Shown one piece after another: positions 1 to 4,621 of a DNA stretch of 8,149 bases. The notes beneath the pieces are model-generated. The model saw only the letters and a program-made list of their open reading frames with translations, was not told the origin of the DNA and searched no databases. The translations under genes and the position numbers were made by a program. The stretch is from CAYSUS01 sp964434165 (lineage in GTDB: Bacteria; Planctomycetota; Planctomycetia; Pirellulales; Thermoguttaceae): the NCBI GenBank assembly GCA_964434165.1, contig CAYSUS010000186.1, forward strand, positions 1 through 8,149. Direction: 5' to 3'. How positions within the stretch are numbered: position 1 is the first letter of the stretch; every line of letters begins with the position of its first letter.

Positions 1-50
1 GCAGCTGATTTGTAATCAGCAGGTTGTGGGTTCAAGTCCCTCCGCTAGCT
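1..50 (+). tRNA. tRNA-Thr(UGU), 3' part, cut by window edge
   Basis: The last 50 nt of a threonine tRNA that reads ACA codons. The anticodon stem is 4-8 with 16-20, the 7-nt loop is 9-15, and the anticodon TGT is at 11-13. The variable loop is 21-25. The T arm is 26-42 with loop TTCAAGT (31-37). The 3' acceptor strand is CGCTAGC (43-49) with discriminator T50. CCA is not encoded. The T stem has a U-U mismatch (27 with 41, tRNA positions 50-64). The 5' acceptor strand and D arm lie left of the window, so the acceptor stem cannot be checked. It is first in a Thr-Tyr-Gly-Thr-tuf series, the same position as E. coli thrU, which has the same anticodon. Confidence 0.93.
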
Positions 51-99
51 CGTAACGGAACCCCTTGCGTCATGCGGGATTGCATGGCCCACCCGGGCA

Positions 100-126
100 G
101 CGAGCCTTTTGGCTCGCGATTGTTTT
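100..126 (+). terminator. terminator-like hairpin between tRNA-Thr and tRNA-Tyr
   Basis: A perfect 7-bp stem, GCGAGCC (100-106) with GGCTCGC (111-117), closes a TTTT loop and is followed by GATTGTTTT (118-126), an interrupted T run. It is the only hairpin noted here with a T-rich tail. It could end part of the transcription after the first tRNA, or be a 3' processing or stability element of the precursor. The broken T run makes strong termination uncertain, and full termination would separate the first tRNA from the rest unless a promoter lies at 127-217, where I see no convincing one. Confidence 0.4.
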
Positions 127-190
127 CAGGGCATGGACGCGGACGGAATAGGCGGGTGCATCGAGTGCGGGACGGGCGGTGGTCCGTCCG

Positions 191-213
191 GAGTTCCGGG
201 CCGCCCGGAATTC
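191..213 (+). other. strong stem-loop just upstream of tRNA-Tyr
   Basis: GAGTTCCGGG (191-200) pairs with CCCGGAATTC (204-213): ten pairs including one G-U, with a CCG loop. It ends 4 nt before the first base of tRNA-Tyr. A second, weaker hairpin lies just before it (GGACGG 170-175 with CCGTCC 184-189). No T run follows, so it does not look like a terminator. A role in separating the tRNAs from the precursor by a double-strand RNase is possible but is inference. Confidence 0.5.
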
Positions 214-217
214 ACCC

Positions 218-299
218 GGGGGGTTTCCCGAGCGGTCAAAGGGGTCAGACTGTAAATCTGATGGCAGTGCCTTCGCAGGTTCGAATCCTGCACCCCCCA
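218..299 (+). tRNA. tRNA-Tyr(GUA)
   Basis: A complete class II tRNA of 82 nt. The acceptor stem is GGGGGGT (218-224) with ACCCCCC (292-298), and the discriminator is A299. The anticodon stem is TCAGA (245-249) with TCTGA (257-261), with loop CTGTAAA and anticodon GTA at 252-254. A long variable arm follows, typical of bacterial tRNA-Tyr. The T arm is fully paired, GCAGG with CCTGC, around TTCGAAT. CCA is not encoded. It reads UAU and UAC, probably with queuosine at position 34. It matches E. coli tyrU in position. Confidence 0.97.
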
Positions 300-390
300 T
301 TTGAGCTTCCGGGGCGCGGTCTCGTCGCGGGGCCGTGACCCATACCACGTTTGAGTCGCCCTAGGAAACACCGTAATCGCAGGCAACGTT

Positions 391-461
391 GCGGGTGTAG
401 CTCAATGGTAGAGCCACAGCCTTCCAAGCTGAAGACGAGGGTTCGATTCCCTTCACCCGCT
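391..461 (+). tRNA. tRNA-Gly(UCC)
   Basis: A complete 71-nt tRNA. The acceptor stem GCGGGTG (391-397) pairs with CACCCGC (454-460), and the discriminator is T461. The anticodon stem CAGC (417-420) pairs with GCTG (428-431) around CTTCCAA, giving anticodon TCC at 423-425, which reads GGA and GGG. The outermost anticodon-stem pair is A416 with A432, a mismatch. The T arm is GAGGG with CCCTT (one G-U pair) around TTCGATT. CCA is not encoded. It matches E. coli glyT in anticodon and place. Confidence 0.96.
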
Positions 462-488
462 CTTCGCCCAGGATTGAGCTGATCGCTT

Positions 489-595
489 CAGGAGGCGCCG
501 GGCAGCATCGGAATCATGGCCAGAGGGGCTGACACGTGCGGCAGGCAGGAGGCGGATCGGGGGCGAGGACGCGAGATGGGAACCCCCAGGAGGCG
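489..595 (+). repeat. 9-mer CAGGAGGCG present three times in the spacer
   Basis: CAGGAGGCG occurs at 489-497, 546-554 and 587-595 inside the 163-nt spacer between tRNA-Gly and tRNA-Thr(GGU); the first and third copies share a tenth base. Each copy contains AGGAGG, a perfect Shine-Dalgarno core, yet no credible reading frame follows any of them. The copies could form protein- or RNA-binding sites, or remain from local duplication. The function is unknown. Confidence 0.6.
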
Positions 596-624
596 CGTCG
601 CTGTGGGGCGGCGGCCTTCGATCG

Positions 625-697
<73 letters not shown>

Positions 698-698
698 C

Positions 699-725
699 TT
701 GATTCGATCGGTTTAAGCATATAGT
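699..725 (+). promoter_or_regulatory. possible sigma-70-type promoter for tuf
   Basis: TTGATT (699-704, four of six matches to TTGACA) and TATAGT (720-725, five of six to TATAAT) are separated by 15 nt, shorter than the usual 16-18. Transcription would begin near 732 and give a leader of about 45 nt for tuf. It would let tuf be expressed apart from the upstream tRNAs. This is motif matching only. Confidence 0.3.
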
Positions 726-778
726 CGGTCCGTTCCAAACAACCCAGATTCCCGCTTGTATTCTCGCAGGGAGAAAGA

Positions 779-1978
779 ATGGCCAAGGAAGTATTCCAGC
801 GAACCAAGCCCCACGTCAATGTGGGCACGATCGGCCACATTGATCACGGTAAGACCACGTTGACCGGGGCGATCCTGGCCACCCAGGCCGCCAAGGGGCT
901 GGCCAAATCCAAGACCTATGCCGACATCGCCAAGGGCGGCACGGTGCGCGACGCCACGAAGACGGTGACGATCGCCGTGGCCCACGTCGAGTACGAGAGT
1001 GAGAACCGGCACTACGCCCACATCGATTGCCCGGGCCACGCCGACTTCATCAAGAACATGATCACCGGCGCCGCCCAGATGGACGGGGCGATCCTCGTCG
1101 TGTCGGCCGCCGACGGGCCCATGCCGCAGACCCGCGAGCACATCCTCCTGGCGCGCCAGGTGAACGTTCCGGCACTGGTCGTCTTCCTCAACAAGGTCGA
1201 TCTGGTGGACGACGAGGAGCTGCTCGAGCTGGTCGAGCTGGAGCTTCGCGAGCTTCTGAGCAACTACGGGTTTCCCGGCGACGACATCCCGATCGTCCGC
1301 GGCAACTCCCTGGCCGCCTACAACAACCCCACCGATCCCGAGGCGACCACGTGCATCCAGGAGTTGATGGATGCCATCGACAGCTACATCCCGCAGCCGG
1401 ACCGCCTGACCGACAAGGCGTTCCTGATGGCGATCGAGGACGTGTTCTCGATCGAGGGCCGCGGCACCGTGGCCACGGGCCGCATCGAGGCCGGCGTCGT
1501 CAAGGTCGGCGACGAGGTCGAGATCATCGGACTGGCCAAGGAATCGCGGAAGACCGTCGTCACGGGCGTGGAGATGTTCAATAAGACGCTCGACTCGGGA
1601 CAGGCCGGCGACAACGTGGGCTGCCTGCTCCGCGGCGTGAAGCGCGAGGATATCGAGCGGGGCCAAGTGCTCGCCAAGCCCGGGTCGATCACCCCGCATA
1701 CCCAGTTCGAGGCCGAGGTGTACGTGCTGTCGAAGGAGGAGGGCGGCCGGCACACGCCGTTTTTCAGCGGCTACCGCCCGCAGTTCTACTTCCGCACGAC
1801 CGACGTCACCGGCTCGCTCAACCTGCTGGGTGGGGCCGAGATGTGCATGCCCGGCGACAACGTCAAACTTACCGTCGAGCTGATCTCGCCGATCGCCATG
1901 GAGGACGGGGTGCGCTTCGCCATCCGCGAAGGCGGCCGCACGGTCGGATCGGGCGTGGTGACCAAGATCGTCAAATGA
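779..1978 (+). CDS. tuf: elongation factor Tu
   Basis: EF-Tu (399 aa) is the GTPase that carries aminoacyl-tRNA to the ribosomal A site. The start is fixed by AGGGAG at 768-773, 5 nt before ATG, and by the standard N terminus MAKEVFQRTKPHVNVGTIGH. The GTPase domain spans about residues 1-205: P loop GHIDHGKT (19-26), G3 DCPGH (83-87) with catalytic His87, and G4 NKVD (138-141). Domains 2 and 3 follow and are well conserved, including EGGRHTPFF (321-329) and a C-terminal REGGRTVGSGVV block. Two motifs are unusual. Switch I (G2) reads KTVTI (61-65) where most bacteria have RGITI; the Mg-binding Thr is kept as Thr64. G5 reads GNSL (175-178) instead of GSAL. The rest looks fully functional, and I recall the same effector-loop type from planctomycete EF-Tu. 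It follows the tRNAs in the tufB arrangement. Confidence 0.99.
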   Translation: MAKEVFQRTKPHVNVGTIGHIDHGKTTLTGAILATQAAKGLAKSKTYADIAKGGTVRDATKTVTIAVAHVEYESENRHYAHIDCPGHADFIKNMITGAAQMDGAILVVSAADGPMPQTREHILLARQVNVPALVVFLNKVDLVDDEELLELVELELRELLSNYGFPGDDIPIVRGNSLAAYNNPTDPEATTCIQELMDAIDSYIPQPDRLTDKAFLMAIEDVFSIEGRGTVATGRIEAGVVKVGDEVEIIGLAKESRKTVVTGVEMFNKTLDSGQAGDNVGCLLRGVKREDIERGQVLAKPGSITPHTQFEAEVYVLSKEEGGRHTPFFSGYRPQFYFRTTDVTGSLNLLGGAEMCMPGDNVKLTVELISPIAMEDGVRFAIREGGRTVGSGVVTKIVK

Positions 1979-2042
1979 GAACGGCGCGGGGCGGCCGACC
2001 GGTTGGCGTCGTGCGTCCCCGGCCCGTTCGCGGTGGAGCCGT

Positions 2043-2115
2043 AGGGGTGTAGCTCAATTGGTAGAGCACTGGTCTCCAAAACCAGCGGTTGGGAGTTCGA
2101 GTCCCCCCGCCCCTG
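2043..2115 (+). tRNA. tRNA-Trp(CCA)
   Basis: A complete 73-nt tRNA. The acceptor stem AGGGGTG (2043-2049) pairs with CGCCCCT (2108-2114, one U-G), and the discriminator is G2115, as usual for tRNA-Trp. The anticodon stem CTGGT (2069-2073) pairs with ACCAG (2081-2085) around CTCCAAA, giving anticodon CCA at 2076-2078. The T stem GGGAG (2091-2095) and CCCCC (2103-2107) contain an A-C mismatch (2094 with 2104, positions 52-62). The 3' CCA is not encoded. A tRNA-Trp gene between tuf and secE is common in bacteria, often preceded by rpmG, which is absent here: only 64 nt separate it from tuf. Confidence 0.97.
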
Positions 2116-2129
2116 CTTTGTGAGGCCCA

Positions 2130-2161
2130 GGCCGGCTCGCGACGCCGTCGCGACGCCGGCC
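2130..2161 (+). other. 14-bp stem-loop after tRNA-Trp
   Basis: GGCCGGC then TCGCGAC (2130-2143) pairs with GTCGCGA then GCCGGCC (2147-2153 and 2155-2161), with loop GCC and one bulged C at 2154. All 14 pairs are Watson-Crick. It begins 15 nt after tRNA-Trp and lies about 150 nt before secE. No T run follows, so it is not a typical intrinsic terminator. It would make a good double-strand RNase site for freeing the tRNA, or a 5' stabiliser for the secE-nusG message; both are inference. Confidence 0.6.
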
Positions 2162-2294
2162 CGCGACGTTCCAGAAGCCTTTGCCGGGCCGGCCCGGGGC
2201 GCGTCGGCTCGGTGGCGGTCTCGGCGCTCCGCGCGACGGCGCGGGGTGCGGCCAGGTTGGTTCATTCGGGTCGTCCGGCCTTCCGGGCGTCGCC

Positions 2295-2299
2295 GGGAG
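2295..2299 (+). promoter_or_regulatory. weak ribosome binding site for secE
   Basis: GGGAG lies 11 nt before the GTG at 2311, a long but usable spacing. No better site precedes the other in-frame candidates (GTG 2299, TTG 2302). Confidence 0.4.
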
Positions 2300-2310
2300 T
2301 GTTGACTGCG

Positions 2311-2712
2311 GTGAATGCCTTTTTCCAGGAGTTGTTCCACACCGGGCTCTACAAGCGGAGCCAGGGCCGCGTCACCCGGCAGGTGACGTTTGCGGCGCTG
2401 GCCGTGGCCGTGGGCTTCGGCGCGTGGCGACTGAACCAATCGCTGGGAATGAACACGATCCAGGCGTACGCCGTGCCCGGCGTCCTGGTGCTTCTCGGCT
2501 GGTGGGCGGCTTACCGCCTGGTAAATTTGCCGGTGTTCGCGGACTTCCTGATCGCCGTCGAGGCGGAGATGAACAAGGTCTCCTGGCCGACGCGCACGGA
2601 ACTAGTCCGCAGCTCGCTGGTGGTGCTGGTGACGCTATTCCTGCTGGCCGGCGTGTTGCTGGTGTTCGATGCCCTTTGGCGAACGGTGTTCAAGCTTCTG
2701 GGGGTCGTGTAG
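2311..2712 (+). CDS. secE: preprotein translocase subunit SecE
   Basis: SecE (133 aa from GTG) is the small inner-membrane subunit that clamps SecY in the SecYEG export channel. The family core is residues 77-123: the amphipathic helix with EMNKVSWPTRTE (86-97), matching the usual E-x-x-K-V-x-W-P signature, then a membrane segment at about 100-122. Two further hydrophobic segments precede it, at about 23-43 and 50-72, so three are predicted, as in E. coli, whereas many bacteria keep only one. The frame is open further upstream, but that extension would run over tRNA-Trp, and the conserved-looking sequence begins at NAFFQELFHTGLYKRSQGR. The exact start (GTG 2311, or GTG 2299) is not certain. 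It lies 100 nt before nusG, its usual neighbour. Confidence 0.92.
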   Translation: MNAFFQELFHTGLYKRSQGRVTRQVTFAALAVAVGFGAWRLNQSLGMNTIQAYAVPGVLVLLGWWAAYRLVNLPVFADFLIAVEAEMNKVSWPTRTELVRSSLVVLVTLFLLAGVLLVFDALWRTVFKLLGVV

Positions 2713-2799
2713 GGCGCGAGCCCCCTGGCGAGCGCCGCGCCCCCGCCCTTCCCGAGACGTCGCAAATCAGGCCACTGCCGTCCGTCGAATAATTCGTGG

Positions 2800-2804
2800 A
2801 AGGA
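2800..2804 (+). promoter_or_regulatory. ribosome binding site for long nusG
   Basis: AAGGA, within GGAAGGA (2798-2804), lies 8 nt before GTG 2813. This spacing is much better than that of the GGAGG (3469-3473) lying only 2 nt before the internal ATG 3476, and is the main reason for choosing the long NusG. Confidence 0.65.
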
Positions 2805-2812
2805 ATCCAGGC

Positions 2813-4003
2813 GTGACCGACCAGCCGAACAACCCAAGCGAAGAGCCGCGAGAACCGGCCAAGCGCGCTAGCGGCACCTTGCCGGTCGAGATAGAAGGGG
2901 CCTCGCCCATCGAGGCCCAGGAGGAGACCGCGCACACCCCGGGGGCGTCGAGCGGAGGTGCGAACAACGGATCGACACCCCAGACCGAGCCCGCACCGCA
3001 CGCCGCCGAGCCGCCGGCCCCAGAGGTCGCCGGCGACCTGCCCGCCCAGCCGAGCGAGGCATCTCGTCCAGAGGCATCGGAGCCCGAAGTGTCGCAGCCA
3101 GGCGCGCCGTCGCATCCGGCCGAGGTTGGCGATGCGAGGGAGCCGCCGGTGGCCGCGGAGGAGGAGCCGGTCGAGCCCGAGGAGGCCGCCGCGGCTGGCC
3201 CCGGGGAGGAGTTGCCGGCCGACCCGCAGGCGTCTTCCGAGCCGTCCGCCGAGGCGGAGGAAGTGATCGCCCCGGCGGAGGAGACACCCGAGACGGCGGC
3301 CACGGGACCTTCGGCGGAGGCGACCCCGGCGGAAGCAGCGCCAGCGGAAGCAGCGCCAGCGGCGGCCGCCAAGCCCAAAAAGGCGGAGAAGCCCGAGAAG
3401 AAGACCGCGCGCAGAACGCGAAAGAAGGCGACCGAGGAGGCGGAGCCCAAGCCGGACGAGCCCAAATCGGAGGACATGGACTGGTACATCCTCAAGGTCC
3501 AGAGCAACCGCGAGGACTCGATTCGCGAGGGGCTGATGCGGCGCGTGGCGATCGCCGGGCTGGGTTACTACTTCGGCGACGTGATCGTCCCCACGGAGAA
3601 GGTGACGGAGTTCAAGGGCGGGAAGAAGCGGGTGACGAAGCGCAAGCTGTACCCCGGCTATCTCGTCGTGCAGATGGAGATCACCGAAGAGACGTGGTTC
3701 CTCGTTCGGGAGACGCCGGGCATCGGCGATTTTACCGGGGCCGCGGGGCGTCCCACGCCCATGCTGCCGCACGAGGTGTCGCGGATCCTCGCGAAGAAGG
3801 AGGAGAAGTCGGACGAGGCCCCCAAGCTGAAGATCGCGTTCCAGTTGGGCGATCGGGTGAAGATCACCGAGGGGACGTTCGAGAACTTCGAGGGAGAGGT
3901 CTCGGGGATCGACGAGACGAACGGCCGGGTGACGGTGATGATCAATATCTTCGGCCGCAGCACACCGGTCGAACTGGAATACTGGCAGATCGAAGGGCTG
4001 TGA
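2813..4003 (+). CDS. nusG: transcription elongation factor NusG with long acidic N-terminal extension
   Basis: NusG binds RNA polymerase, affects pausing and Rho termination, and can link polymerase to ribosomal protein S10. The recognisable protein is residues 222-396. The NGN domain starts at MDWYILKVQSNRE and contains VPTEKV, KRKLYPGYLVVQM and VRETPGIGDF. A linker follows, then the KOW domain (about 343-396) with GDRVKITEGTFENFEG and IFGRSTPVELEY. This core (175 aa) is close to the E. coli length (181 aa). The first 221 residues are extra: Ala/Pro/Glu/Ser-rich, strongly acidic, without predicted fold, with two AEAAP repeats and then a basic patch KPKKAEKPEKK...RRTRKK (187-205). The GTG start is supported by its Shine-Dalgarno sequence and an open frame of biased but protein-like composition. 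The alternative is a start at ATG 3476 giving only the core. NusG identity is certain; the N terminus is less so. Confidence 0.95.
   Translation: MTDQPNNPSEEPREPAKRASGTLPVEIEGASPIEAQEETAHTPGASSGGANNGSTPQTEPAPHAAEPPAPEVAGDLPAQPSEASRPEASEPEVSQPGAPSHPAEVGDAREPPVAAEEEPVEPEEAAAAGPGEELPADPQASSEPSAEAEEVIAPAEETPETAATGPSAEATPAEAAPAEAAPAAAAKPKKAEKPEKKTARRTRKKATEEAEPKPDEPKSEDMDWYILKVQSNREDSIREGLMRRVAIAGLGYYFGDVIVPTEKVTEFKGGKKRVTKRKLYPGYLVVQMEITEETWFLVRETPGIGDFTGAAGRPTPMLPHEVSRILAKKEEKSDEAPKLKIAFQLGDRVKITEGTFENFEGEVSGIDETNGRVTVMINIFGRSTPVELEYWQIEGL
3329..3358 (+). repeat. 15-bp tandem repeat inside nusG
   Basis: GCGGAAGCAGCGCCA occurs twice head to tail (3329-3343 and 3344-3358), with a partial third copy starting at 3359. 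It encodes AEAAP twice, in frame, in the low-complexity part of the NusG extension. Such a repeat can change length by slippage without breaking the frame. Confidence 0.85.
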
Positions 4004-4006
4004 GCC

Positions 4007-4032
4007 GACGAATCGACGCGTCGCCCTTCGTC
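4007..4032 (+). other. stem-loop in the nusG-rplK spacer
   Basis: GACGAA (4007-4012) pairs with TTCGTC (4027-4032). Inside it, CGA (4014-4016) pairs with TCG (4021-4023) around CGCG, leaving an asymmetric internal loop (one T against CCC). It lies 25 nt before rplK. In E. coli, ribosomal protein L1 represses this operon through an RNA site in the rplK leader; I cannot recognise the L1 motif here, so that link is only a possibility. Confidence 0.3.
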
Positions 4033-4057
4033 ACAAGTTACGCGGTAGTTGCGACCC

Positions 4058-4483
4058 ATGGCAAAGCAGCTTGCAGGACAGGTCAAGTTCCAGGTGCCCG
4101 GCGGTCAGGCCACGCCCGCCCCGCCGGTCGGCACCTCGTTGGGACGATTCGGGATCAACCTCGGCCAGTTCGTTCAGCAGTTCAACGAACGGACCAAGGA
4201 CGCCGGCGGCATGCCGATTCCGGTGGTCGTGCGGGTGTACAACGACCGGACCTTTGAGTTCGAGACGAAGAGCCCGCCGGCGGCGGCGCTGTTGAAGAAG
4301 GCAGCCGGCATCGCCAAGGGGTCGGGTGAGCCCAACAAGGAGAAGGTCGGCTCGGTCACGCGCGAGCAACTGGACGAGATCGTCAAGATGAAGGCGGCCG
4401 ACCTGAACGCCACCGACCTGGATCACGCCCGGCGCATGATCGAGGGCACGGCCCGAAGCATGGGCCTGGAGTTGAGCGAGTAG
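4058..4483 (+). CDS. rplK: 50S ribosomal protein L11
   Basis: L11 (141 aa, the usual length) binds 23S rRNA at the GTPase-associated centre, where EF-Tu and EF-G act and where thiostrepton binds. The N-terminal domain holds the proline-rich APPVGTSLGRFGINLGQF (21-38). The C-terminal rRNA-binding domain includes KSPPAAALLKKAAGIAKGSG (71-90), PNKEKVG (92-98), and the signature IEGTARSMGL (128-137). ATG 4058 begins the normal MAKQ N terminus; a TTG 9 nt earlier is possible but adds nothing conserved. I see no good Shine-Dalgarno sequence. The loop reads PPVGT where E. coli has PPVGP, so Thr26 replaces a proline near the antibiotic-binding side; I believe this is a lineage trait. It follows nusG, as is standard. 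Confidence 0.98.
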   Translation: MAKQLAGQVKFQVPGGQATPAPPVGTSLGRFGINLGQFVQQFNERTKDAGGMPIPVVVRVYNDRTFEFETKSPPAAALLKKAAGIAKGSGEPNKEKVGSVTREQLDEIVKMKAADLNATDLDHARRMIEGTARSMGLELSE

Positions 4484-4495
4484 CGGTTCGGCGGG

Positions 4496-4595
4496 TGCGC
4501 CGCGGGGCGCAGGGCGGGGCAGTCAGCCCGGGGACGAGGTCGCTTGACGAGATAGCGTACTGACCAGACGACACGAACGGAACAACCCCGCCCTG
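4496..4595 (+). promoter_or_regulatory. structured spacer between rplK and rplA
   Basis: A small hairpin, TGCGCC (4496-4501) with GGCGCA (4506-4511) around GCGG, competes at two bases with a long-range 10-bp stem, 4510-4519 with 4586-4595 (eight G-C pairs plus C-G and A-U at one end). Inside this stem, GTCAG (4522-4526) pairs with CTGAC (4560-4564), and CGCT (4541-4544) with AGCG (4554-4557). The nested fold ends 26 nt before the rplA ATG. In E. coli the two genes are almost adjacent, so this 138-nt spacer is unusual and may carry an L1 feedback site or a processing site. It is a hand-drawn fold in GC-rich DNA. Confidence 0.35.
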
Positions 4596-4621
4596 GCGCG
4601 GGTCATCCAGCGGATCATCTC

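Noticed and set aside
713..1753. 346-codon minus-strand frame
   Set aside because: It is antisense to tuf, rich in His/Asp/Leu/Gly in the manner of a shadow frame, with no recognisable domain.
2089..2310. In-frame N-terminal extension of SecE
   Set aside because: It starts inside tRNA-Trp and reads through the 14-bp hairpin; its sequence does not resemble SecE.
2712..2742. GGGCGCG/CGCGCCC pairing after secE
   Set aside because: The 17-nt interior and simple GC composition make chance pairing likely, and no T run follows.
2669..2812. Further in-frame extension of NusG upstream of GTG 2813
   Set aside because: It would begin inside the end of secE with no ribosome binding site, whereas GTG 2813 has one.
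2690..3772. 360-codon minus-strand frame
   Set aside because: It is the Arg/Leu/Gly-rich mirror of the repetitive NusG extension and core. The + strand frame contains a real NGN domain.
4544..4572. TTGACG as a -35 box before rplA
   Set aside because: No acceptable -10 box lies 16-18 nt downstream, and the stretch is within the nested RNA fold.
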